Shown: positions 35,239 through 42,407 of the stretch, piece after piece
Layout of the letters: every line of letters starts with the position of its first letter
Numbering within the stretch: the stretch's first letter is position 1
Source: Paludibacteraceae bacterium
GTDB taxonomy: Bacteria > Bacteroidota > Bacteroidia > Bacteroidales > Paludibacteraceae
NCBI GenBank assembly: GCA_017477325.1
Contig: JAFUWV010000009.1
Coordinates: forward strand, 1-64,000
DNA: 64,000 nucleotides
Direction: 5' to 3'
The notes under the pieces: generated by a model
Told to the model about the DNA's origin: nothing
The model's input: the letters and a program-made list of their open reading frames with translations, nothing else
Databases searched by the model: none
Translations under genes and position numbers: made by a program

Positions 35239-36197
35239 AAAACTGAATTTAATAAGTGAATATTGTTGTTTATAAAGTTCTGTATGTTTTCGCTGACACA
35301 CCTGCACATGCTTATTCTGCCTTCCCATGTGCCGGTGCCGATATGCGGCGAGAGTACTACATTGTCCATTTCCAGCAGTCCATGCGATATATGCGGTTCG
35401 TTTTCGTATACATCGAGCGCTGCTCCGGCTATCTGCTTTGTCCGCAGTGCCTCAATCAATGCCGTTTCGTCAACATGCGCACCGCGGGCAGTGTTCAGCA
35501 GAAGTGCCGATGGGCGCATCATTGCCAGTGTCTCTTTATTAATAAGGTGATGTACTTGAGGAGTGTAGGGCAGGTTGAGCGACACCACGTCGGCAGTACT
35601 GAGCAGTTCTTCAAGACTGACATATCTGGCGTTGTACAGATGCTCTGTCTCGTCAGGCAGGCGGTGGCGGTTGTGATAGATTATCTTCATTCCTCCTGCC
35701 ACGGCACGCCGGGCCAGTGCCTGACCGATGTTTCCCATGCCTACTATTCCCAGAGTCTTGCCGTAGAGCTGTGTTCCGAGGTTCTGCATCACTCCGAATC
35801 GTATCCCGTCATACTCAGGCATACGCAGGCGCCGGTCAAGTTCGGCAGTGCGGTGGGCAAGCGCATTGAGCAGTGCCCATGCGTGCTCCGCCGTAGGCTC
35901 TATCACGGGTTCGGGCGTATTGGTCACCATGATGCCGTGCTCGCGGCAGTAGTCTGTCGGCAGGTTGTTGTACCCGCTGCCGAAATTGGCAATCAGCCTG
36001 AGCCGCTGAGCCTTCAGAAGCAGGTCTTGGGGCACAGCATAGTCGAAAGTGGATACTAAGATATCCGCTTCCGGAAGCAACCGCGCCAGTTCCTCATGCG
36101 TGAAATATGACTGACTTGCTTTAGGAATCACCAGCCGGTGAGCCTGCAAATCATCAAAGCCCTTTTCGGGAAGATATGTAGTAAACAGAATATTCAT
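35235..36197 (-). CDS. D-isomer-specific 2-hydroxyacid dehydrogenase
   Basis: 320 residues. The NAD-binding Rossmann motif is KTLGIVGMGNIGQALARR; the catalytic Arg is in NTARGAHVDE, Glu in YENEPH and His in SPHIGTGTWEGR. TNTPEPVIEPTAEHAW is the usual linker. It reduces a 2-keto acid to a D-2-hydroxy acid or the reverse; glyoxylate/hydroxypyruvate reductase is possible given the neighbouring gcvT, but this is context only. Head of the operon dehydrogenase-lipoprotein-pepT-gcvT. Confidence 0.9.
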   Translation of the reverse strand: MNILFTTYLPEKGFDDLQAHRLVIPKASQSYFTHEELARLLPEADILVSTFDYAVPQDLLLKAQRLRLIANFGSGYNNLPTDYCREHGIMVTNTPEPVIEPTAEHAWALLNALAHRTAELDRRLRMPEYDGIRFGVMQNLGTQLYGKTLGIVGMGNIGQALARRAVAGGMKIIYHNRHRLPDETEHLYNARYVSLEELLSTADVVSLNLPYTPQVHHLINKETLAMMRPSALLLNTARGAHVDETALIEALRTKQIAGAALDVYENEPHISHGLLEMDNVVLSPHIGTGTWEGRISMCRCVSENIQNFINNNIHLLNSVL

Positions 36198-36208
36198 AAA
36201 AATCCATG

Positions 36209-36238
36209 CAAAGTTACAACTTTTTTCGCATATTCAAA
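36209..36238 (-). promoter_or_regulatory. Promoter of the dehydrogenase-pepT-gcvT operon
   Basis: Minus-strand TAACTTTG (plus CAAAGTTA, 36209-36216) with TTTG (plus CAAA, 36235-36238) 18 bases upstream. The ATG lies only 12 bases downstream, so the message has almost no leader. Confidence 0.55.
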
Positions 36239-36248
36239 ATAAAAACCG

Positions 36249-36256
36249 TATCTTTG
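36249..36256 (+). promoter_or_regulatory. -7 element for the C_GCAxxG_C_C gene
   Basis: TATCTTTG fits the consensus; the -33 region about 20 bases upstream is T-rich (TTTTTTCG). It is divergent from the minus-strand promoter at 36209-36238. Confidence 0.5.
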
Positions 36257-36282
36257 CACAGATTTTCAGAAAACGTATATTT

Positions 36283-36723
36283 ATGCAAATCTCGGAAGCG
36301 GAAATACAGAAGCGCGTAGAACGGGCAGCACTGCTGCGTGAGCAGGGGTTCAACTGCTCTCAGGCGGTGTTTGCCTCGTGTGCCGACCTGTACGGAATCG
36401 ACGAGCGGACAGCACTCAGAGTGTCGGCCTCGTTTGGCGGCGGCATAGGTCAGATGCGCCAGACATGCGGAGCCGCATGCGGCATGTTCATGTTGGCAGG
36501 AATGGAGAACGGCAATGCGGAGCCTGGCCAACCTCAGGCCAAACAAGCCAACTACCGCCTTGTGCAGCGTCTGGCGGCAGACTTCTCAGAGCACAACGGA
36601 GGCATAATCTGTGCCGACCTGCTCGGGCTCAATACTGCAGATGGCCCTCGTCAGAAACGTCCCTGCAAGGAGATGATAAAAGACGCTGTCCGTCAGTATC
36701 TGACGAAAGTGAACGGCGAATAG
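36283..36723 (+). CDS. C_GCAxxG_C_C family protein
   Basis: 146 residues of the small C_GCAxxG_C_C family, thought to be redox or metal-binding from its conserved cysteines. Present: NCSQAVFASC, SFGGGIGQMRQTCGAACGMFML (as two shorter blocks), ICADLLG and RPCKEMI. The hydrophobic glycine-rich centre is typical. Function in the family is not established; members are often next to redox enzymes, and here the next gene is dihydrolipoyl dehydrogenase, 33 bases downstream. Confidence 0.85.
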   Translation: MQISEAEIQKRVERAALLREQGFNCSQAVFASCADLYGIDERTALRVSASFGGGIGQMRQTCGAACGMFMLAGMENGNAEPGQPQAKQANYRLVQRLAADFSEHNGGIICADLLGLNTADGPRQKRPCKEMIKDAVRQYLTKVNGE

Positions 36724-36756
36724 TTAACAGTTGAATCATTTTAATCATTATATATC

Positions 36757-38145
36757 ATGTACAATCTCGCGATAATAGGCGGAGGACCTGCCGGCTATAC
36801 TGCTGCAGCGGAAGCCTCGGAGGCAGGCATGCAGGTGGTTCTGTTTGAGAAAGACACGCTCGGTGGCACGTGCCTCAACATAGGCTGTATCCCGACCAAG
36901 ACACTCCTGTATAGTGCCAAACAATACTACAATGCAAAGAACTCCTTGAAGTATGGTGTTGCCGCGGAAAATGTCAGTTTCGACTATCAGAAGATGCAGC
37001 AGCGCAAGCAGAAGGTGGTGCGCAAACTGGTGGCAGGAGTCCGGCAGAAGTTGCAGAACGGCAACTGCACCGTTGTCAGCGGTAGTGCCGAGATTGTTTC
37101 CCGCACCGACCTGAAGGTGGTTGTTGCCTGCAATGGCGGGCAATATGAGGCGGAGAACCTGCTGATATGCACAGGTTCGCAGAATTTCACTCCTCCCATT
37201 CCCGGATTGAAAGACAATCCTGATGTGTGGGATTCTACCGATGCTCTCAATGCCAAAGAACTGCCCGGTAGCATACTGATTGTTGGCGGCGGAGTCATCG
37301 GAATGGAGTTTGCAACACTCTATCATGAGCTGGGAGTCAGTGTCACCGTGGTTGAGGCTATGCCCCGCATTCTGCCTCTGCTCGACGGGGATTGCGTCAA
37401 TATTCTGCTTGAGAAATACCGCAAACAAGGCATCAGCATATTAACTTCTACCAAGGTCAAGTCCGTTGAAGGCAATATTGTTACCATTGAGCCGCTTCAA
37501 ACTGAGCAGACCTCTCAAACTTGTCAGACTGTGCAAGCTGATAAAATCCTTGTCTGTGTGGGGCGACGTGCCAACTTGCAAGGCCTTGAGGCACTGGCTG
37601 ATTTGGAGTTGGAGCGCGGTGCGGTGAAGGTGAATGATTTCATGCAGACCAACCTCAGGAACGTCTATGCAGCCGGCGATGTCACAGGTAAGATTATGCT
37701 TGCCCATGTGGCTTCCCGTCAGGCGGAAGTGGCAGTAGGCAGAATGCTCAAGCGCATACCGCTCCAGCGCATTGCATATAACGCTGTTCCCTCGGTTGTT
37801 TACACCAACCCTGAGATTGCTTCCGTAGGTCTTACCGAGGCCGACCTGACCGGCAAAGATTGTGTTCTGCCTATAGAATATGTGGCGAAGACTCTGCCAA
37901 TGGCGTTCTCCGGCAGATTCGTAGCGGAAAACGAGGGCGAGAACGGACTTTGCAAAGTGATAATCGACAAGAAGAACCGCACTCTGCTTGGTGTCCACAT
38001 GATAGGCAATCCGTGTTCCGAATTCGTAGCTGCAGCCTCGTTTGCAGTGCGTATGGGCTACACTGTTGATGAGTTCAAGCAGGTCGTCTTCCCTCATCCG
38101 ACAGTGAGCGAGATACTCCGCGAAACAGTCACCAGTCACCCGTAA
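36757..38145 (+). CDS. lpdA: Dihydrolipoyl dehydrogenase, with a 9-bp repeat insert
   Basis: 462 residues. This flavoprotein reoxidises dihydrolipoyl groups of 2-oxoacid dehydrogenases or the glycine cleavage system. FAD motif GGGPAGYTAAAEA, redox disulfide GGTCLNIGCIPTK, NAD motif GGGVIGMEFA, and the His-Glu pair in HPTVSE are all present. Oddity: residues ~247-262 read QTEQTSQTCQTV, encoded by five consecutive 9-base units (37498-37542, CAAACTGAG, CAGACCTCT and so on). They sit in the NAD-domain loop before ADKILVCVGR, where relatives are shorter. Confidence 0.94.
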   Translation: MYNLAIIGGGPAGYTAAAEASEAGMQVVLFEKDTLGGTCLNIGCIPTKTLLYSAKQYYNAKNSLKYGVAAENVSFDYQKMQQRKQKVVRKLVAGVRQKLQNGNCTVVSGSAEIVSRTDLKVVVACNGGQYEAENLLICTGSQNFTPPIPGLKDNPDVWDSTDALNAKELPGSILIVGGGVIGMEFATLYHELGVSVTVVEAMPRILPLLDGDCVNILLEKYRKQGISILTSTKVKSVEGNIVTIEPLQTEQTSQTCQTVQADKILVCVGRRANLQGLEALADLELERGAVKVNDFMQTNLRNVYAAGDVTGKIMLAHVASRQAEVAVGRMLKRIPLQRIAYNAVPSVVYTNPEIASVGLTEADLTGKDCVLPIEYVAKTLPMAFSGRFVAENEGENGLCKVIIDKKNRTLLGVHMIGNPCSEFVAAASFAVRMGYTVDEFKQVVFPHPTVSEILRETVTSHP

Positions 38146-38307
38146 CCCATTTATCGTCCGGTGGACAAATCGCGGTGGAGTTACTCCACATCAAAGAGCG
38201 ATTTAAGTGATGGTTGCGGCACAATTGCGAGGCTCCCGTAACCAGTAACCACTCACCAGTAACCAGTAACCAGTAACCATTCACCAGTAACCACTCACCC
38301 ATAACCC
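38146..38307. repeat. Structured element plus heptamer array
   Basis: CCCATTTATCGTCCGGTGGAC is shared with 40743 onward (one base over is shown there). It is followed by a nested hairpin unique to this copy (AAATCGC 38167-38173 with GCGATTT 38198-38204; inside it GTGGAG-TTA-CTCCAC 38175-38189). The shared block GATGGTTGCGGCACAATTGC comes next, then about ten AACCAGT/AACCACT/CACCAGT heptamers up to the mnmA start. Confidence 0.85.
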
Positions 38308-39381
38308 ATGCAAATGCGCGTCCTGATGGCCATGTCCGGCGGTATCGACTCCTCCGTCGCAGCTCTGCTTCTCCTGGAGCAGGGCTACGAACTTGTCGGA
38401 GTCACTTTCCGTACGTTCGACTCCATAAAAGAGTCGTGCCTGGCGCGTGAGAAAGGCTGTTGCTCGGTGGAGAGCATCATGGAGGCAAAGCACCTGGCAG
38501 AGCAACTGGGCTTTGAGCATCATATACTCGACTACCGCCGGATATTCCGGGACACGGTAATCCGGAATTTTGTCGATGAGTATATGCACGGCCGCACTCC
38601 CAATCCCTGCGTGCTCTGCAATTCACATATCAAGTGGGGCGAACTGGTCCGTGCTGCCGATGAGTACGGGTGTGACTATATAGCCACCGGCCACTATGCG
38701 CGGATAGCGGAGCACCGCGGGCATCTGTACCTGAAGAATGCTGTTGACAACAGAAAAGACCAGACCTACTTCCTCTGGATGCTGACCGAGCAGAACCTCA
38801 GGCGGACTCTATTTCCCTTGGGCTCGCTCACCAAGCCTGAGGTAAGAGAGATAGCTGCCCGGCATGGGTATGAGAAACTGTCAAAGAAGACTGAGTCGCA
38901 GGAGATATGCTTCGTTCCCAATAACGACTATCGCTCTTTCCTCATGGAGCAAGGCTGCAAAGTTGAGGCGGGCAATTATATAAATAAGGTGGGGGAGGTT
39001 CTCGGTACCCACGAGGGTTTTTGCAACTATACCATAGGCCAGCGCAAAGGTCTGGGTATAGCACTCGGCGAACCGCGGTTCGTCACTCGTATCAATGTCC
39101 TGACTAACGAGGTTACGCTCGGCGGCCACGATGACCTGCTGACAACCGCTATCTCAGCCTCAAGTGTGCGCATACGCGATATAGACTGGCTCAGGGACGA
39201 TCCTGCTGTGGAAGTCCGTATCCGCTATCGTTCGCAACCTGTGAGTGCCAGGCTGACCGAGATCACCCCTGACACCCTGACACTGGTCACCGATACCCCC
39301 GTTTGGGGGGTGACACCGGGGCAGTCGCTTGTGCTGTATAAAGACGGCCTGCTTGTAGGCGGAGGAATCATAAATGTTTAA
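38308..39381 (+). CDS. mnmA: tRNA-specific 2-thiouridylase MnmA
   Basis: 357 residues. MnmA thiolates U34 of Lys, Glu and Gln tRNAs using ATP and sulfur relayed to its active-site cysteines. PP-loop AMSGGIDSSVAALL, the catalytic Cys in TPNPCVLCN, the second Cys in SQEICFVPNNDYRSFL, GHYARI and KDQTYFLW are present, then the C-terminal barrel (YTIGQRKGLGI). The start may be 38308 or 38314. The stop codon lies inside a heptamer array (39374-39401). Confidence 0.95.
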   Translation: MQMRVLMAMSGGIDSSVAALLLLEQGYELVGVTFRTFDSIKESCLAREKGCCSVESIMEAKHLAEQLGFEHHILDYRRIFRDTVIRNFVDEYMHGRTPNPCVLCNSHIKWGELVRAADEYGCDYIATGHYARIAEHRGHLYLKNAVDNRKDQTYFLWMLTEQNLRRTLFPLGSLTKPEVREIAARHGYEKLSKKTESQEICFVPNNDYRSFLMEQGCKVEAGNYINKVGEVLGTHEGFCNYTIGQRKGLGIALGEPRFVTRINVLTNEVTLGGHDDLLTTAISASSVRIRDIDWLRDDPAVEVRIRYRSQPVSARLTEITPDTLTLVTDTPVWGVTPGQSLVLYKDGLLVGGGIINV

Positions 39382-39401
39382 TGTTTAATGTTTAAAGTTT
39401 A
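39374..39401 (+). repeat. Four tandem heptamers overlapping the mnmA stop
   Basis: ATGTTTA three times and AAGTTTA once, in register from 39374. The first copy supplies the last codons of mnmA. Confidence 0.9.
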
Positions 39402-39428
39402 AAGACGTAATATTGTATTATTAAAGAT

Positions 39429-40727
39429 ATGCGTAAGTTTCTGACTATGATAATGCTGTGTGGCGTGGCTGTGCTGTCTGCGGCACAGAATCCCTTGCAG
39501 CAGCAACTCTCTGCGCTCCCGGGTGTGGAATCGGTGGAGCAGATAGCGGGTGGCAAGTTCCTTGAGAAATATGTTCTTCAGTTCCGCCAACTCAGAAATC
39601 CCATAGGCGCCCCCGGCGATACTGCCACTTTCCTTCAGCGGGTCATAGTCGGACATATCAGTCAGGACAGCATGGTGGTGCTTCATACGCACGGCTACAA
39701 TGCCGCCAATCATCGTGAGCGCATTCAGGTGCGCGACGAGTTGTCCGAAATATTCAACTCGAACAATATCTTTGTAGAGCACCGCTATTTCGGCACATCC
39801 TGTCCGCAGGACACCAACTGGAACGAAGTCACTACGGCCAATGCGGCATACGACATGCATCAGATAGTCAGTGCGCTCAAGCAGGTCTATCCCGGCAAAT
39901 GGATTTCTACCGGCGGAAGCAAAGACGGCATCACCTCTGCTCTCTATAGCATGTATTACCCTCACGATGTGGATGTTGCAGTGCCATACGTGGCACCTTT
40001 CTGCCTCACTCCTGCCGACCCTCGGGGCTACCGGTTCCTGCGTCAGGTGGGCAAGGCCGACAAGCGTGCCCGCATACTCAACTGGCAACGTGAGGCTTTC
40101 CGTCGCAGAGCTGTGCTGCAGCCCATGGTGGAGCACTATGCCGACTCCATGAAGATGCGCTTCTCTGTGCCGTTCGAGATGATTTACGACTATTGCATTC
40201 TCGACTACGACTTCGGCATCTGGATGCGCGGCATCAGTGAGGACGAGATTCCTCTGCCTTATGCTTCCGACAAACAGATGTATGAGCATTTTCTCAAGTA
40301 TGCCAATCCTGACATGTTCGACCGCAATAACATGCCTCATCAGACCTACTATGTGCAGTCGCAGAAAGAACTGGGCAACTATGCATACGATCTGTCGCTT
40401 TTCGACGAGTATCTTTCCGAGACCACCAAGTCTCACGACGGCTATCTGACGGACTTGTATCTGCCGGAGGGCGATTGGGACTTCACGTACTCCGACGAGG
40501 CATACCGCCGTCTGTTCCGCTTCCTTGACGAGACCGACTGCCACCTGCTTTTCATCTATGGTGAGACCGATGCATGGACGGCCTTCCCGTATCCTGACAC
40601 CAATAATCCTAATGTGAAGAAATATATCCTCCCCGGAGGCTGTCACTATAGTAAGATTCGTGAATTTGACGAGTCCACTCAGAACCGTATTCTCGATATT
40701 CTCCGCTCCTGGCTCACTAACCCGTAA
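39429..40727 (+). CDS. Secreted S37-family (PS-10-like) aminopeptidase
   Basis: 432 residues with signal peptide (MRKFLTMIMLCGVAVLSAA). Serine peptidase fold: VVLHTHGYN, FVEHRYFGTSCP, nucleophile Ser in STGGSKDGITSA near residue 160, Asp in YGETDAWTA and His in PGGCHYSKI. The family includes Streptomyces tripeptidyl aminopeptidase PS-10; it would trim oligopeptides in the periplasm or outside. The last codons (LTNP) run into the following repeat. A 460-codon antisense frame covers the gene but has no family features. Confidence 0.85.
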   Translation: MRKFLTMIMLCGVAVLSAAQNPLQQQLSALPGVESVEQIAGGKFLEKYVLQFRQLRNPIGAPGDTATFLQRVIVGHISQDSMVVLHTHGYNAANHRERIQVRDELSEIFNSNNIFVEHRYFGTSCPQDTNWNEVTTANAAYDMHQIVSALKQVYPGKWISTGGSKDGITSALYSMYYPHDVDVAVPYVAPFCLTPADPRGYRFLRQVGKADKRARILNWQREAFRRRAVLQPMVEHYADSMKMRFSVPFEMIYDYCILDYDFGIWMRGISEDEIPLPYASDKQMYEHFLKYANPDMFDRNNMPHQTYYVQSQKELGNYAYDLSLFDEYLSETTKSHDGYLTDLYLPEGDWDFTYSDEAYRRLFRFLDETDCHLLFIYGETDAWTAFPYPDTNNPNVKKYILPGGCHYSKIREFDESTQNRILDILRSWLTNP

Positions 40728-40866
40728 CCAGTAACCCGTAACCCATTTATCGTCCGGTGGACGATGATGGTTGCGGCACAATTGCGAGGCTCCCGTAACC
40801 AGTAACCATTAACCAGTAACCCGTAACCACTCACCCGTAACCAGTCACCATTAACCCGTAACCAAT
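40728..40866. repeat. Second copy of structured element plus heptamers
   Basis: Heptamers (AACCAGT, AACCCGT) flank ATTTATCGTCCGGTGGACGAT, in which ATCGTCC-GGT-GGACGAT is a 7-bp hairpin, and GATGGTTGCGGCACAATTGC as at 38208. The 42-base nested hairpin present in the first copy is absent here, so the two copies differ by a clean insertion or deletion. Confidence 0.85.
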
Positions 40867-40876
40867 AAAATTATTC

Positions 40877-40907
40877 TTGCTTATTCGGAAAATTCTTTGT
40901 AACTTTG
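40877..40907 (+). promoter_or_regulatory. Promoter of the V-ATPase operon
   Basis: TAACTTTG (40900-40907) with TTG (40877-40879) 20 bases upstream. The transcription start would be near 40914. Confidence 0.6.
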
Positions 40908-40950
40908 CAAGCGGAATAGAATGCGGTACTCTGCGCACTGTTCCGCTTGC
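40907..40950 (+). promoter_or_regulatory. 10-bp inverted repeat at the V-ATPase transcription start
   Basis: GCAAGCGGAA (40907-40916) and TTCCGCTTGC (40941-40950) are exact complements; inside, TGCG (40922-40925) can pair with CGCA (40934-40937). It overlaps the predicted start site, so it could act as an operator in DNA or a 5' hairpin in the message. Confidence 0.6.
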
Positions 40951-40993
40951 AAATATTAATGCTTTATGTTGAAATAATAAACACATTAACAAT

Positions 40994-41581
40994 ATGAATA
41001 CACTTCAAGAACTAACCGACAAGATCTATGCTGAGGGCGTAGAAAAGGGTAAAGAACAAGCTGCCGCTATCATTGCCGAAGCTGAGCAGAAAGCGGCTGC
41101 CATAGTGGCTGAGGCCGAGAAGAAAGCTGCCGACATTACCGCTGCAGCCGAGAAGAAGGCGCAGGAACTCGACAAAAACACACGCTCTGAACTCCGTTTG
41201 TTTGCCGACCAGTCTGTCAACGCTATCAAGACAGAGGTCACCAATCTGATTTCCGACAAGATCACATCCGACTCCGTCAAGGCTGCCACTGCCGATCCCA
41301 AGTTCATGCAGAAGCTGATTACCGATCTCGCAGGCCAGCTTGCCAAGGGTGGGGAAGTGCAGATCGAGGCAAAAGATGCCGAGGCACTGAAGAAATATTT
41401 CGCACAGAATGCCAAAGACCTTCTCGACAAAGGTGTGGAGATAACAGAAGTGAAGGGCATCAAGACGCAGTTTACCATTGCCCCCAAGGCCGGCGGATAC
41501 AAACTGGCATTCGGTGACGACGAGTTCATCGCATATTTCAAGGAGTTCCTCCGTCCCCAACTCATAGAACTTTTGTTTTAA
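40994..41581 (+). CDS. ntpE: V-type ATP synthase subunit E
   Basis: 195 residues. Peripheral-stalk subunit of the rotary V/A-type ATPase. The first ~75 residues are an Ala/Glu/Lys-rich coiled coil (EGVEKGKEQAAAIIAEAEQK followed by KAAAIVAEAEKKAADITAAA), then a compact C-terminal domain (FADQSVNAIKTEVTNLI, KAGGYKLAFGDDEF). First gene of the operon E-DUF2764-A. Confidence 0.9.
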   Translation: MNTLQELTDKIYAEGVEKGKEQAAAIIAEAEQKAAAIVAEAEKKAADITAAAEKKAQELDKNTRSELRLFADQSVNAIKTEVTNLISDKITSDSVKAATADPKFMQKLITDLAGQLAKGGEVQIEAKDAEALKKYFAQNAKDLLDKGVEITEVKGIKTQFTIAPKAGGYKLAFGDDEFIAYFKEFLRPQLIELLF

Positions 41582-41688
41582 GTGAATTAATCACTTAAGT
41601 CACTTAAGTCACTTAAGTAACTTGTCAAACTTATCGAACTTATCAAACTTATCGAACTTATCAAACTTGTCAAACCCGATAAAAGATC
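41582..41688. repeat. 9-bp tandem repeats between the V-ATPase E and DUF2764 genes
   Basis: Three TCACTTAAG units, then about six AACTTATCG / AACTTATCA / AACTTGTCA units, filling the whole spacer. Confidence 0.9.
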
Positions 41689-42405
41689 ATGACATACGAA
41701 TGTTTAATAGCCGGTCTTGACGATTTGCAGGTTGGGCAGAAGTCCAAGTTGCCTTTCGACGAACTCCTTCTCTTGCTTGAGGAGCAGATGACGCCTCACG
41801 ACTTCGACCTGATTCGCCAGCTTCAGAAGCGCAACGATGCCCCTGACATCCTTGCCCTTATGGAGGACGATGCCGTGCTCGACCGCTTCCATGAGACTTC
41901 ACTCACTGAAGACGACTTCCGTACCCAGCAGCTCTATGAGCAGGGCATGCACAGCCGGAGCAGATTCCTCAGAGCATGGTATGAGTTCAATCTCAACCTC
42001 AACAACGTGATGGCAGCCGCTGTGTGCCAGAAGCACGGCTACGACCCTGAGCGTGTGATAGTCGGCGACAACGAGGTGGCTCAAATCCTGCGCAAAGGCA
42101 ACTTGACCAAGAATGCTAATCTTGCTGCGGCATTGCCCGAACTCAAAGAGATAATCGCTATTTCCGAGATTCAGAATCTGCTTGAGCGCGAGCGTCATAT
42201 AGATGCTCTGCGGTGGCAGTGGCTTGACGACTACACCCTGTTCAAGTATTTTGCTGTGGACAACGTGCTGGCATACTATCTGCAGTCCGAGATCCTGCAT
42301 CGTTGGGACGACCTGACCCGCGAACAGGGCGAGCGTATCTTCCGCGAACTGCTGCAGGACATGAAGAAAAATATCAACTTTGATAATCAAACAACAACAA
42401 TATAA
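41689..42405 (+). CDS. DUF2764 protein of the V-ATPase operon
   Basis: 238 residues of DUF2764, a helical protein encoded in Bacteroidetes V-ATPase operons between E and A. It probably takes the place of subunit C/d or an assembly factor. Visible: LDDLQVGQKSKLPFDELL, ALMEDDAVLDRF, RFLRAWYEFNLNLNNVMAA, RWQWLDDYTLFKYFAVDNVL and the end EQGERIFRELLQDMKK. Two bases separate it from the subunit A gene. Confidence 0.85.
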   Translation: MTYECLIAGLDDLQVGQKSKLPFDELLLLLEEQMTPHDFDLIRQLQKRNDAPDILALMEDDAVLDRFHETSLTEDDFRTQQLYEQGMHSRSRFLRAWYEFNLNLNNVMAAAVCQKHGYDPERVIVGDNEVAQILRKGNLTKNANLAAALPELKEIIAISEIQNLLERERHIDALRWQWLDDYTLFKYFAVDNVLAYYLQSEILHRWDDLTREQGERIFRELLQDMKKNINFDNQTTTI

Positions 42406-42407
42406 TC

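Noticed and set aside
39399-40781. 460-codon minus-strand ORF over the S37 peptidase
   Set aside because: It mirrors a clear secreted peptidase with signal peptide and catalytic motifs; the antisense product has no recognisable domain and arises from codon bias.
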